Shown here piece after piece: positions 49,001-57,773 of a DNA stretch of 64,000 nucleotides. The notes under the pieces were generated by a model. It made no database searches, was not told the origin of the DNA, and saw only the letters and a list, made by a program, of their open reading frames with translations. This DNA comes from a virus. How positions within the stretch are numbered: position 1 is the stretch's first letter; each line of letters begins with the position of its first letter. The stretch is from positions 1 through 64,000 of the IMG/VR virus record IMGVR_UViG_3300034031_000013, one strand, 5' to 3'. A program made the position numbers and the translations under genes.

Positions 49001-49832
49001 GAATATCTGCTCTTTTCTTGTCTTTGATTATAAACCAATCATAAGTTCCATACCTTGCCTCTACAATAACCCGTTCAACCCTACTTGATCCTATGCCTGT
49101 TTTTACCGTTTGGTTATTGTTGCTTGATACGTCCGTCCCTACCGATGGCGTTCCCTCACTTTGCGGTATTACTCTCTTTGATATGGTCGATAAAGCAGAT
49201 TGCTCGTTACCTATGTAAACTAGCTTTGTTCTGTATTGAAACAACTTCCCTGCCATTAGGTTAACCGCCCTGCTTGCATCGTTTGCATAAACAGCCGTTG
49301 GCGGAACCAATAACTGAGCCTTTATCAAAAGAAAGTCCTCTTGTGTAAGCACACCGTATTCGCCCTTTCTAAGCTTCTCTAAGTCAACATAACATGGCGG
49401 AATACAAGTATTGCCGAAGACTAGATACTGTCCTCCTATGAGCTTAATATCGTTTATATAACACTCGGGGTCTAATGGTAGAATATCTATTCCCCCGCTG
49501 TTGGTTTTATTGGTAAATAGCACCGTTTCAACATCGGTGTCAAAATCGATTTCCGTTATTTGATGAAAGCCATGTGAATTGTAAATAAAACCAATCCCTT
49601 TACGGATAGTCTCGAATTTTTCACCTCCTATGGCTTTGTTTAATCCAGGTTCGCGGGTAACGCTTATTGGCGTGGTTGATTCAATATTAGTCACCACCCC
49701 CACTTCCCCTTCGGTAGTGCCTGTAATACGGGCGTTATATGCCTCTAGGTAATCGTTTTTAGCAACTAGTTCAGGTGAACTATCGCTATCCATGCCACCG
49801 CCTGCAAAGGTTTTCTTATCGCTAATTTGCAT
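46062..49832 (-). CDS. Large tail-tip / stabilisation protein, 1256 aa
   Basis: The N-terminus 'FAGGGMDSDSSPELVAKND' and 'YLEAYNARITGTTEGEVG' is the hallmark of the long tail-stabilisation proteins of short-tailed Bacteroidota phages, like the muzzle of crAss-like phages. Beta-rich throughout. Near residues 950-1020 there is an Ig-like domain ('GNDSFTFSFLNGGTQVTKK'). It probably forms the distal tail tube that opens at infection. Overlaps the connector gene upstream by 11 bases. Confidence 0.72.
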   Translation of the reverse strand: MQISDKKTFAGGGMDSDSSPELVAKNDYLEAYNARITGTTEGEVGVVTNIESTTPISVTREPGLNKAIGGEKFETIRKGIGFIYNSHGFHQITEIDFDTDVETVLFTNKTNSGGIDILPLDPECYINDIKLIGGQYLVFGNTCIPPCYVDLEKLRKGEYGVLTQEDFLLIKAQLLVPPTAVYANDASRAVNLMAGKLFQYRTKLVYIGNEQSALSTISKRVIPQSEGTPSVGTDVSSNNNQTVKTGIGSSRVERVIVEARYGTYDWFIIKDKKRADILALANTSVNLSNQIYEAYDPATGLYSFTFYNDGLYVNGDVLESDLLADNVPLTAGAIEVLNGNVLALADVTTGYDRPTPDVTLGVSSYSPNVTSEIPSTANVLSATYEEFVSGSAVTGFFRVYIDFKGLPKTNDIINIITSNLENEIYTDRIVSYTVQAGTEDNLLSTIQTLASTLAWPTTVTSENGGVRLYLSGRRRSETPNNGIEHIYNLNIDLANASTGAFKSVSALKSNSSYQLALAHYDAWGRPFPIVSDDSYIVKTQSFAQLRGQSSAINWTFNNTKAPDGAVSAQWLLSPNNTHQKNLFVVGKIATSTTNYLTININSLKEYNKGNEASILEYDYSKGDRATLHYYEGSTTQWLINPSIEVEVLGFEIEAITTPSPTTNYLLKIRKPSDLNVTEATGKSIMLEIFSPKLRAVENSDGKASITPTVFYEIGEQISIANGQYSKTSGIITDGDVYFKTRQYEHPITNTLTTYTVEDFNFSDFYISNFCSFGRPRSYYDVNERENRKATILYSDTFRLGSEINGITRFFAERSYGDGDGETASNYGAIEKMRQRDNYLVILQSLKIGHAQIFGSIIEDQAGQQQIAISDKILGQTRYLQSGSYGMGGAKESYAESRNGTIYFIDFNNSEPVRDGYDGVRPISGKMSKYFKRTLQEAKKSGKKVIGWFDDFNNEYVIAIETRGDILTSFAFSSDNWSIQDTYTVIPANLSVAVGPTKGGLSINTTTGIATYTPNIGETGNDSFTFSFLNGGTQVTKKACIVIQAGVTNVFDFIIADLYNREISTVYYSSSVLVDGNNIPTPISISGGGEYQITRNGVAQSWTNVSGYANNGDFVKVRQTSSASYETTVNTTLTIGNKSDTFSVTTRMEVTPPGDLFNATVDNVSSIAIRLQVLDSSTSQILYDTQIEASGTDTEEIYPTLPGGTFTIILSSNTNNPLISSVILTINGVDETVDNVFGGFYYYNLVPKTTALNIELS

Positions 49833-50433
49833 TGAATACGCTTAAATTATTGGTTGTAGTTCGTTGCCAGCTTTTATACATTTGATCGAGGCTGAAAGGC
49901 TTAACCGCCCGTCTTGCGTTCCTTAAAGAATTGAAATAGATACGCTCATTCTCGCGCTTCGTGCCGTCGCCTGTCTTTCTATCGCCTCTTGAGTCCTGCC
50001 ATATAATCCAGTTGATTAAAGCCTCTTCAAATAGCGGGTGAACGATATAATCTCCGTCCTGCGTTGCTTGAGGGAGGTACTCGCACATTACTTCGCTTTC
50101 GGCAAAGGCAGAAGAAAGCCTGATGCTTGTTTCCCTGTCCTTGCAATAAGAATATTGACTGAGAAGGCTTTCGTTTTCTTCTAGTATAACCTTGTGCCCG
50201 CCAACCTCTACAAACAGGCTTAAGATATTCAGCGAGTCGCAAGGGATACATAGTGTATTATCTGCCTGTACTTCAAGCGGAACAGTGACGGGCTTTCCGC
50301 AAGAATGTAAATGAAGTTCTTTCCTGCCACGTATGGCTAGTTGCGTTAATCTGTAATGCGCAGAATCAGGCAACCGATATTGAAGTAGATATTGGTCAAC
50401 AACATCGCCGAGATATATTAAATTGCTTTCCAT
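49822..50433 (-). CDS. Tail/connector protein, 203 aa
   Basis: N-terminal 'LGDVVDQYLLQYRLPDSAHYR' then alternating beta and helical parts. Between the head-tail genes and the tail-tip gene, so probably a ring or nozzle protein. Shares one base with the previous stop. No solid family match. Confidence 0.62.
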   Translation of the reverse strand: MESNLIYLGDVVDQYLLQYRLPDSAHYRLTQLAIRGRKELHLHSCGKPVTVPLEVQADNTLCIPCDSLNILSLFVEVGGHKVILEENESLLSQYSYCKDRETSIRLSSAFAESEVMCEYLPQATQDGDYIVHPLFEEALINWIIWQDSRGDRKTGDGTKRENERIYFNSLRNARRAVKPFSLDQMYKSWQRTTTNNLSVFNAN

Positions 50434-51089
50434 TATGCTTGCGCCTCCTTAATTTCTTGCCCGTCGTTCTTTATATCCTGCGGCATCATTAAACTCTTCT
50501 TTAACTCGGCTACGATATTTGTCTTTGCCGTAGCAATCATTCCCTGTGGCATGTTTAAATCAGAAGTTAACCCACCATCTGCTGTTGCTATATCAAGATT
50601 TATGGCTGGCAATTCCAATAGAGGGAACATGTTTTTATTGATGTAGCCGTAAAGTTTATTTCCAACTATCCACATATAAATGTTTTTTACAGGGTTTCGC
50701 CTAGACGACGATTTCATCCTAGCAACCTCGTGCCTCTCAATCATTTTTATTAGTGAAGGATCGGAATTTACATTGGCCGGAGTTATCGTAATCGAGCGTT
50801 GGCTTGGCAACCCTACAGGCATTGATGGAAGCGTTGCTACTTTGTCCCCCGAGGCGGAATCATCAGAAAGAGCAACGTTGTTAAAGCGAACATAGAAAGT
50901 ATCATCGGCGTAAGTTATTCCCTCTAAATTGGTTTTTTCGTAAGCGTTGACTAAAGCGAAGTTGGCGATAGTGTCATTTAGCTTAGTCAGGACAAACCGC
51001 TCGGTTATTCGGGCATCCGAAGGGGGCATACCACCGTATACCTCGTATAAAACCTCCTGACAAAATTCTTTTTTTGTTTTTACAGACAT
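50433..51089 (-). CDS. Head-tail connector candidate, 218 aa
   Basis: Opens with 'TKKEFCQEVLYEVYGGMPPSD', similar in style to the protein at 51093, followed by beta-rich parts and 'YINKNMFPLLELPAINLD'. Placed after the portal-capsid block and before the tail genes. Inferred connector or ring protein. Confidence 0.6.
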   Translation of the reverse strand: MSVKTKKEFCQEVLYEVYGGMPPSDARITERFVLTKLNDTIANFALVNAYEKTNLEGITYADDTFYVRFNNVALSDDSASGDKVATLPSMPVGLPSQRSITITPANVNSDPSLIKMIERHEVARMKSSSRRNPVKNIYMWIVGNKLYGYINKNMFPLLELPAINLDIATADGGLTSDLNMPQGMIATAKTNIVAELKKSLMMPQDIKNDGQEIKEAQA

Positions 51090-51092
51090 ACC

Positions 51093-51764
51093 TTAGTGTG
51101 CTTTTTGTTCTTCCTGCAATGCGTATTGTTTCAATTCACCGTCACGTAAGCTAATGCCCATATACCCTAATATTTTGGCTACTAGAGTCATTTTAAAGCC
51201 CTCGGCCCACTCGAAGTTGACTGTACCTGTTGCATTATATACGGGAGTTCTACCCCCGCTTAGTGTATAATTCCACTTTACACTAACAGGTTTTTTCAGA
51301 TACGTTAACTTCATTGCCGTTAAGCTTGTCGGGTATACCTGCAAGTACAATCCCGCGTCGGCATAAATCGGGTAATCGACTGTTGGGGCATCAATAGAAC
51401 TATCCAAATAAGCAGGGATAAGATTCATTGGCTTCCAATCGGCTAGTTTTGTACCGACAATTACGGTATCAATAAACTCTACGTCCGTCGGTAGCGTAAA
51501 AACTCCCGCTGAACCCGTGATTGAATAGTTTGGTACTAAGAAAGGGGCAAGGTCGCGGTCGATGATTTTATTCATTCCAGGTGTTACCCTTGGCGTTGCC
51601 TTTCCTTGCTGATAAAGGGTCTTAATAGGGGTTATCTTTTCCCGGTGCAGATCAACGTTGGCAAGTTGAGCAAGCCTTGTAAATTCCTCGGGAGATACCA
51701 CCGTATGCTGTTGCTTTTGACACATCGCATACACTATTTTTTTAACCTCGTCTATCAGTATCAT
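51093..51764 (-). CDS. Head-tail adaptor candidate, 223 aa
   Basis: Starts helical ('LIDEVKKIVYAMCQKQQ', 'PEEFTRLAQLANVDL'), then beta-rich. First gene of a late unit; the ATG is 4 bases after the -7 box, so the transcript is likely leaderless. Order after capsid genes fits an adaptor. Confidence 0.62.
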   Translation of the reverse strand: MILIDEVKKIVYAMCQKQQHTVVSPEEFTRLAQLANVDLHREKITPIKTLYQQGKATPRVTPGMNKIIDRDLAPFLVPNYSITGSAGVFTLPTDVEFIDTVIVGTKLADWKPMNLIPAYLDSSIDAPTVDYPIYADAGLYLQVYPTSLTAMKLTYLKKPVSVKWNYTLSGGRTPVYNATGTVNFEWAEGFKMTLVAKILGYMGISLRDGELKQYALQEEQKAH

Positions 51765-51768
51765 AACC

Positions 51769-51803
51769 TAAAAATACCCAATAAACTAAGGTGCTTTTAA
51801 CGA
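51769..51803 (-). promoter_or_regulatory. Late promoter (connector/tail unit)
   Basis: -7 box TATTTTTA on the minus strand (51769-51776), 13-bp gap, late element GGTGCTTTTAACGA on the plus strand (51790-51803). Confidence 0.65.
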
Positions 51804-51833
51804 AAAACCCCCACTATCTCTCGACGGCGGGGG
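51803..51833 (-). terminator. Rho-independent terminator
   Basis: CCCCCAC (51808-51814) with GCGGGGG (51827-51833), one G-U pair in RNA, TTTTT on the minus strand. Ends the unit containing the gene at 51860 and abuts the late promoter. Confidence 0.82.
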
Positions 51834-51859
51834 CAAGGCACTGATTATGGAAAGGGTCT

Positions 51860-52807
51860 TTAAACCTTCTTAGAATACACCTCCCAAAATTTCTTTCCCT
51901 CTGCCGAGGTGAATGTCCATTCTGCTAGTTCTCCTGCGGTCTTGTCCTGATTTTTGGTGTTTCTAACTTCACATACGGGTACGCCTGTATCTGTCCATAC
52001 TACACTGTTCTGATCTGCCTTTAACGTTAATATTCCCTTTTCAAAGCCCTTCATGATTGCGTACTGCTTGTCGAATTTAGGGTTGCTAAGATTGTCGAGT
52101 ACCAGTTTTGCGTTCTTTGCCGCTACTGATACATCTGAATCATTGAAGAAATCACGAAGCCTGTTGCGTAATGCCAAGTCATCGGTTTCAATAATATTGA
52201 AGATAATTCTTGCCAGTGGGCGAAGTTCATCCGCATCTCTCTCAGCAAGTTTTTGTCTTACTTTATCAATGGTGTCGTAATCTTCGTTTTTCTTTTTCTC
52301 TAGCAATGTTTTATCGCGAAGCTTAAATAGTGGTTCGCGCTGATTTAAACGTCTTGGGTTGTCCTCGTTGTCGTCGTGGCGTATCAGGTAGTGAAGTTTA
52401 TTAACGTCCGTTCCTTCTACGGCTAATTCATTGTTGTGAAACCCGATAAACGGCGGGTCTAATGCTAATAGCGAGGCATCCATTTCGTCAACGAAAATTG
52501 TGTCTGCTACGGGGATGTATTTAATCTCGCGTATACGGTTAAGTTCTACGTCGAAGATTTTGTTACTGCTCCCTACAACCACGTTGCGGCTTGCTTCTGA
52601 TTTCTTTACCAGTTCAAAAACATAGCTTGCTGACGGGTCAATTTCTAATTCCATACTCGTTTTCTTTTTTACTTCTTTGATCGCTACAGTTGCTTCGGGT
52701 TGAACTTGTGGTTGATTTGCCAATGCCTCCCTTGCCTCGCGTTCTCTTTTCTCCCTATTGTACTTTACAAGTGGGTTTTCTTTTTTTTCTATTGTTTCCG
52801 TTTCCAT
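51860..52807 (-). CDS. Head-region protein, 315 aa
   Basis: First 60 residues are a charged helix (REKREREAREALANQPQ), then a mixed domain with no recognised fold. It follows the major capsid gene after a terminator. It may be a capsid-associated or minor head protein. No protease triad is visible. Confidence 0.58.
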   Translation of the reverse strand: METETIEKKENPLVKYNREKREREAREALANQPQVQPEATVAIKEVKKKTSMELEIDPSASYVFELVKKSEASRNVVVGSSNKIFDVELNRIREIKYIPVADTIFVDEMDASLLALDPPFIGFHNNELAVEGTDVNKLHYLIRHDDNEDNPRRLNQREPLFKLRDKTLLEKKKNEDYDTIDKVRQKLAERDADELRPLARIIFNIIETDDLALRNRLRDFFNDSDVSVAAKNAKLVLDNLSNPKFDKQYAIMKGFEKGILTLKADQNSVVWTDTGVPVCEVRNTKNQDKTAGELAEWTFTSAEGKKFWEVYSKKV

Positions 52808-52821
52808 TGTCCTTTATTTAA

Positions 52822-52850
52822 TAAAAAAGGGAGAGACACGCCCTCCCTTT
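52822..52850 (-). terminator. Terminator after the major capsid gene
   Basis: AAAGGGAG (52826-52833) with CTCCCTTT (52843-52850); the minus strand continues in six T. Readthrough would be needed for the next gene, giving more capsid mRNA than downstream mRNA. Confidence 0.82.
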
Positions 52851-52863
52851 AAATTGGTTTCTA

Positions 52864-54204
52864 CTAAGAGAAGTTTGGTTGTAACCACATATAACCGTTC
52901 AATCCGAAAGGATCAATACCTTTTCTTGTTACGTGTGATATTACCAAATGCTCTATATCGTCCGTTGATGGTTTTGCTAAACCTCCTGTTTGACGGATTT
53001 TGATTGGAGCGTCTGTCTCTTTTTCACCTTGCCATCTTACGCGGAAACGTGGTACGTTTGTGCCATCAGGCTGTACTCCAAATCCTCTAGGAATCATCAA
53101 GCAAGCGTTGTTGTAGTAGCCTGTATTAACGGCTGCTCCTGCGATTGCTGCTGAACTAAAGTGTTTGTAAGTGGTGAAGTTAAACTTAATGTCATTTACA
53201 GAATATGCGCTGTAGTTGTCATTAATCTTCATTGGCCCTTCTTCGTAAGCTTTACCCCAAACGATACCGCCACCTGCGCCATAAGTAGAGCGTAAGAACG
53301 CTTCAAACTTCAAGCGGAAGTTGATATTCATTAAGGCATCATACTCCCATGAGTAACCTTCTGCGTCGATTAAACGGGCAAGGTTATCAAAGAACGCCTG
53401 ATTGATAGCTGTAGAAGATGTATCTACCTGACCGAACTCTTTCACTAGAGGGATTAACGCTCTGTGATTGTCTTCAACACCTGCTACGCCCGTGATTTTG
53501 TCGATAAACATCAACAGTTGCTCTTGGTCGTATAAGAACTTCTCGCGTTCTGCCGCTTGTTGGCGGAATTTGTAGCTGTTCTCGAATCCTGGCATATCCA
53601 CCTTCTCGAATAAATTCCAGTCAGTAAACTCTTGCGAAGATTTGATTGTAGCGCACTCGTTGTAAATCTTCTCGTCAATACGATAGATTCCCTGTTGGGT
53701 GCCTGATGCTTGGCCTACGATTGTCGGCTTGTAAATCAAAGCATGAGCCGATGTAATATTTACTGAACCGCCTAATGTTGCGTTCTTTAAACCTACAGTG
53801 TGAGCATTGGCAGTAGATGTGCTTTTCGCTACTACCTGATACAACTCACCGTTGGTATCATTCATGTAGTAGTGTCCGATTCCCGGAGGCGAAGTTGTAC
53901 CGTTTGTTGCGTGGTAAGCACTTGTAATAGTTGCTGTACCTGTTGCGTTGGCTCCTGCTGTTACTGTAGCTGTAGCCTTGAACATCGGAATGCTCTTGCC
54001 TTTTTGAGTCCAGTGAAAGAACTTGTTGTTTGGAGTGTAAACTCCTGCACCCTGTGCCTCTCTTGTTACGATGTAATTCTCGCGTAGAAGATTCGGGTAC
54101 TTTTCGATAAAATCAGGATAGGTCTTTTCATTCAAAAGACTCAAATCTGATAGTAATGTTCTCGTAGCCTGTGCTACCGAGATGTTTGATGGTTGTCCTG
54201 CCAT
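52864..54204 (-). CDS. Major capsid protein, 446 aa
   Basis: No signature motif, but the context is right: downstream of portal and an acidic scaffold-like gene, and followed by a strong terminator. Composition (Ala/Thr-rich N-terminal insert 'TATVTAGANATGTATITS', 'FLYDQEQLLMFIDKITG', 'GIVWGKAYEEGPMK', C-terminal beta part) is that of a HK97-fold capsid protein with an insertion around residues 75-150. The stop is followed 13 bases later by the terminator. Confidence 0.75.
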   Translation of the reverse strand: MAGQPSNISVAQATRTLLSDLSLLNEKTYPDFIEKYPNLLRENYIVTREAQGAGVYTPNNKFFHWTQKGKSIPMFKATATVTAGANATGTATITSAYHATNGTTSPPGIGHYYMNDTNGELYQVVAKSTSTANAHTVGLKNATLGGSVNITSAHALIYKPTIVGQASGTQQGIYRIDEKIYNECATIKSSQEFTDWNLFEKVDMPGFENSYKFRQQAAEREKFLYDQEQLLMFIDKITGVAGVEDNHRALIPLVKEFGQVDTSSTAINQAFFDNLARLIDAEGYSWEYDALMNINFRLKFEAFLRSTYGAGGGIVWGKAYEEGPMKINDNYSAYSVNDIKFNFTTYKHFSSAAIAGAAVNTGYYNNACLMIPRGFGVQPDGTNVPRFRVRWQGEKETDAPIKIRQTGGLAKPSTDDIEHLVISHVTRKGIDPFGLNGYMWLQPNFS

Positions 54205-54225
54205 TACTTAAAGGTTTTTAAGCGA

Positions 54226-55263
54226 CTAGTACCGCATCAGCGAAACTTCGGGGGCTACCTCTCGATTGGTTTGTTGGGTTGACTGATTGTTCCTCAACGT
54301 GGAATTTTTCAAATCTTTTTCAATAAACTCTTCTCGGGCCTTAGCAATCCCTTCTTTCACTACTGCATCTCTAATCTGTTTACTAAATTTGATTTCAGCT
54401 AAGTGGCTTAAATACCCCGGTATGTTGAACTTACCATCTTCGGGAAAATACTCTTTTACCTCTTCTTGCGTAGGCGTGTACACCTTCGCGAAGTCCGCTA
54501 ATTGTTTACGCTTATTTTCGTCAAGCTTAAATTCTGACTTGAAAGTAAACTCACTGTCATCCAGAACTATTTTAGGCTCGATTTCTATTGTTTCGATTTT
54601 TAATGAGGCAGAATCTATTTGATTAAACATTTCCTGCTGCTCTTTTTTAAATTGTACTTCCTGCTCGGCTAACTCTGCCTGTGTTGCCTGAAACTCTTTG
54701 TAAGATTTGTAGCCTTCGTCGGTATCAAGCGGGTTAGGCAGGCTTGGCAATTCAAAGGATTCCGCTTTTTCTTTAAAGAATCCATCCGCCTTGTAAAGAA
54801 GCTCTTTACGCTTGATTTCCTGCGATTTAAGCTCCTTTTTCTGATCTTCGGTAAGTAGTTCCGCAACGTACTCTTCCGCCCCTATACCGAACTCCGAAGC
54901 CGCTTTAAAGGCTATGTCATCTTCATCAAGCATTGGGTTTAACTCCTTTAGGTATGCCAGTACCTTTTGATCGGAGGAGTAAGATTCGTACTCAAACTTT
55001 TGGCGCAATGCCTCGTATGCTTCCTTTTCTTTTCCCTCGCGGATTGTTTCGTAAAGCCAACGGTCTTTTTCTGATTTAAATTCAGGAACGAAGGGCGCTA
55101 CAACCTCTGCTTTTTCTTCTACCTGCGCCGCTACTTCCTGTATCTCCTCGGTTGGTGTTTGTTCAACCACCTCAGATGCTGTTTCTTGAATTTCTGTGTT
55201 TTCTTCCTCAATTACCGCCTCTTGTTCTACTACAGGATTCTCCCGTAAATAAGCGGCTAACAT
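54226..55263 (-). CDS. Scaffolding protein candidate, 345 aa
   Basis: Start set at the ATG at 55263, which has GGAAG upstream; the earlier ATG at 55284 lies only 4 bases after the -7 box. Very acidic N-terminal 80 residues (EEENTEIQETASEVVEQ), long coiled helices and a basic C-terminus. This composition and the place between portal and capsid are typical of scaffolds. Confidence 0.68.
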   Translation of the reverse strand: MLAAYLRENPVVEQEAVIEEENTEIQETASEVVEQTPTEEIQEVAAQVEEKAEVVAPFVPEFKSEKDRWLYETIREGKEKEAYEALRQKFEYESYSSDQKVLAYLKELNPMLDEDDIAFKAASEFGIGAEEYVAELLTEDQKKELKSQEIKRKELLYKADGFFKEKAESFELPSLPNPLDTDEGYKSYKEFQATQAELAEQEVQFKKEQQEMFNQIDSASLKIETIEIEPKIVLDDSEFTFKSEFKLDENKRKQLADFAKVYTPTQEEVKEYFPEDGKFNIPGYLSHLAEIKFSKQIRDAVVKEGIAKAREEFIEKDLKNSTLRNNQSTQQTNREVAPEVSLMRY

Positions 55264-55288
55264 TGAATCAACTTCCTTTTCCATGTAT

Positions 55289-55322
55289 CAAATTTAGTTT
55301 GAATTATAAAGCGTTTTTGGCG
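55289..55322 (-). promoter_or_regulatory. Late promoter (scaffold/capsid unit)
   Basis: -7 box TAAATTTG on the minus strand (55289-55296), 13-bp gap, late element AGCGTTTTTGGCG on the plus strand (55310-55322). It ends 2 bases before the stop codon of the portal gene. Confidence 0.75.
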
Positions 55323-55324
55323 TT

Positions 55325-57718
55325 TTAGGCTACCATTTGCTCACCTTCCATTCCCTCTTGTTCTGCCATATCCTGCTGTTCAGCCATGTGTTCTTCCATT
55401 GCTTCCTGCTCAGCTTTAGCTAGTTCCTCTTCGTCTAGTTCTTCGGTTTGCCTGTCAATGAGTTTCTGCACAAAAGCAGGTATCGCAAACCCCGTTTCCA
55501 TGTTTTTAAGGAGGGCTTGACTTACCAAGTTTTGGTAAATAGTATCACGGCTTATCTTCCCCTTGGCGGCTTCTTTTGCGATTGCCATTTCATCGGACTT
55601 CTGCTGATTTTCTTGAGCCAGTTGCATTTGCTGTTGTGCCTGTTGCCCTTGAATTGCCTGTGCTTCCTGCGCCTGTTTTGCCTGCGCCTCCTGTGCTTGT
55701 TTGGCTCGTTGCTTAGTTACGAACGAAAGGTATTTAATCGCTTTCTTGACGTTGGTTTTGGCGTACTCCCGAATGATAAGGGAATCTTCCAACTGAATCA
55801 ATCCTGCACCTAGCGACCGTTCGATATTCTGCTCTAATTGAGCCATTTCATTAGCAGGGCTACCTACCTTAATCATTACATCGTAATTACTATCGGTAAT
55901 GTCCTTGCGCTTCTTAATAAAGTCAGCATTGGCTTTATTAAGAAGCTTCATGTACATACTATTGGCATCGGCTGATTTTAAGGTATCCCAAAGCCTTATC
56001 GCAATCCCTTTGACCGAATTGCCCATGATGGATATTAAACCTCCGTAGATGTGAGATGTGGCGGTATTAGAGGCTTTGATTTGATTGTTCATTACATTCA
56101 TTCCCTGCCTCTCGCCTACGCCTATCCCATCTACTGCTTCGTTTACACTGATATAGGTTCTGATGTTGTTGAACTCGAAGTTGTAGATGTTAATATACTC
56201 CCCAAGGCTACTTCCCATGCTATAGGTCGCATCCTGCATAGGCGGGTTCTTATTCTCCCCGTCGATACCTTTGCTTGAGTAATACCTATCACCTGTTTGA
56301 AGTCTTATTTCGCGAAGCTTCATTGGATTTGTTTTACCAATGCCTTCGCCTAAATCAAGGTCTAGTACCGAATCAATATCCATCTGCACCCCATTTGGCG
56401 GGGTTGTAGCCATTAACTGCATGATTTTCAGTATGGCGATATCCATATTAATAATCGAGGATTCTAAGTAACCCATTGGGGACTTTGGCAACATCGTTCC
56501 GTCATTACTCAACATATAAATCGAGTAGCTGAACCGCACATCTTCTTTGTCCTCGTTGCTTCTTAGCAGGTTTTCCATTTCACCCCACTTGGGAAGTAAA
56601 TCGGTTCCTACAATCCAGGCTCCCGAATAAATGGTTGGTATCGGGTAAGAGAACGGTTGCTTGTTAGGGTTGCTTGCTTTACCTTCTTTAAGGTCGAATA
56701 TCTTACGACCGTTATTATCTTTCCCCTTTACTCCTGTGATGTATTTAGTGGCACGATATTCAAAGAACATAATATCAACTAAGTACCCATCATAAGGGCG
56801 GGAATTAACATTTACGTCCTCCCATGCGCTATTCCAATCTCCTAGATTAGACGGGTTGCCATTGCTGTTAATGTTGTTCTTGGCGGCTTTATATAACTCC
56901 TTTTCAGGGATATTAGGCCACATACAGCGAACATCGACAATGCTCATCCGTTCCATGTGACCGCAGTAAGGGACTTTTGCCGAGATGTTCAATCCTTCGG
57001 TTGTGCCGTAGAAAAGAAACTCGGATTTGATGCGCTTAAGGCGGATACGATTAACACCGTCGAAGTAATTTTGGGTTGCGGCAAGGGCGGTGTCTACCAA
57101 ATCTCCTACCACTTCTTTTTTAATATCTTCCCAATCGTTATTGTACAGAACAAAGTTTATTCCCTCCTCCATGAGAAGTTCTTCACGCTCTTTGTCGTTC
57201 AATTCCAGCCACATATCAAGTTCTTCCTCGTTCTCTGGAACAAAGGCGTTTGGATCTTCAAACTCGACTCCCGTTTCCTGATTTATCGCCCCGATGAACT
57301 CCTTTTCCTTCATTCTAAAGGCGGCATCGTTCTTCTTATCTTCCTTGCGCTGTTTTATTTCAAGGGATAGACCTGTACAATCTACACGTTCTACCCGCTC
57401 CATTATGGAGTTAATAAGTATATCTCGAAAGTGAGGTGCTATTGGGCGTGGATGGTATTCTAATTTTATAAAGGCTTCGGCAGGGTTTATTCCCATTATC
57501 TCCCAATACCTTGCCATAGGCTGTTTCCCCGAGGCGAAAGCTCTGCTCGTCTTGAACATATCGTTTCGCTTCTGATAGTAGCCGTTGGTTCCATCAATAG
57601 TGGCAGCGAAGATTGATCGGGCTACAGAAATACCATAAGACCGTGAGTTCTTAATGTTGTTTGGTAAAATCGGGCTTGGGAACACCCCTTTTTCAAACTC
57701 TATTTTGTCTTCTGCCAT
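55325..57718 (-). CDS. Portal protein, 797 aa
   Basis: Follows the large terminase as expected. N-terminal wing-like part, then 'LEYHPRPIAPHFRDILINSIMERVERVDC', a helical stem-like region near 480-600 and a Gln-rich C-terminal coil (QAQAIQGQQAQQQMQL). Portals of crAss-like and related short-tailed Bacteroidota phages are of this large size. It forms the DNA channel at one capsid vertex. Confidence 0.8.
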   Translation of the reverse strand: MAEDKIEFEKGVFPSPILPNNIKNSRSYGISVARSIFAATIDGTNGYYQKRNDMFKTSRAFASGKQPMARYWEIMGINPAEAFIKLEYHPRPIAPHFRDILINSIMERVERVDCTGLSLEIKQRKEDKKNDAAFRMKEKEFIGAINQETGVEFEDPNAFVPENEEELDMWLELNDKEREELLMEEGINFVLYNNDWEDIKKEVVGDLVDTALAATQNYFDGVNRIRLKRIKSEFLFYGTTEGLNISAKVPYCGHMERMSIVDVRCMWPNIPEKELYKAAKNNINSNGNPSNLGDWNSAWEDVNVNSRPYDGYLVDIMFFEYRATKYITGVKGKDNNGRKIFDLKEGKASNPNKQPFSYPIPTIYSGAWIVGTDLLPKWGEMENLLRSNEDKEDVRFSYSIYMLSNDGTMLPKSPMGYLESSIINMDIAILKIMQLMATTPPNGVQMDIDSVLDLDLGEGIGKTNPMKLREIRLQTGDRYYSSKGIDGENKNPPMQDATYSMGSSLGEYINIYNFEFNNIRTYISVNEAVDGIGVGERQGMNVMNNQIKASNTATSHIYGGLISIMGNSVKGIAIRLWDTLKSADANSMYMKLLNKANADFIKKRKDITDSNYDVMIKVGSPANEMAQLEQNIERSLGAGLIQLEDSLIIREYAKTNVKKAIKYLSFVTKQRAKQAQEAQAKQAQEAQAIQGQQAQQQMQLAQENQQKSDEMAIAKEAAKGKISRDTIYQNLVSQALLKNMETGFAIPAFVQKLIDRQTEELDEEELAKAEQEAMEEHMAEQQDMAEQEGMEGEQMVA

Positions 57719-57737
57719 TGTTTTTATTTCGTGTAAT

Positions 57738-57772
57738 CAAATTTACCCACGAAAACAAGGCGGTTTTGGCGG
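57738..57772 (-). promoter_or_regulatory. Late promoter (portal unit)
   Basis: -7 box TAAATTTG on the minus strand (57738-57745), 13-bp gap, late element GGCGGTTTTGGCGG on the plus strand (57759-57772), one base before the terminase stop. Confidence 0.8.
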
Positions 57773-57773
57773 A

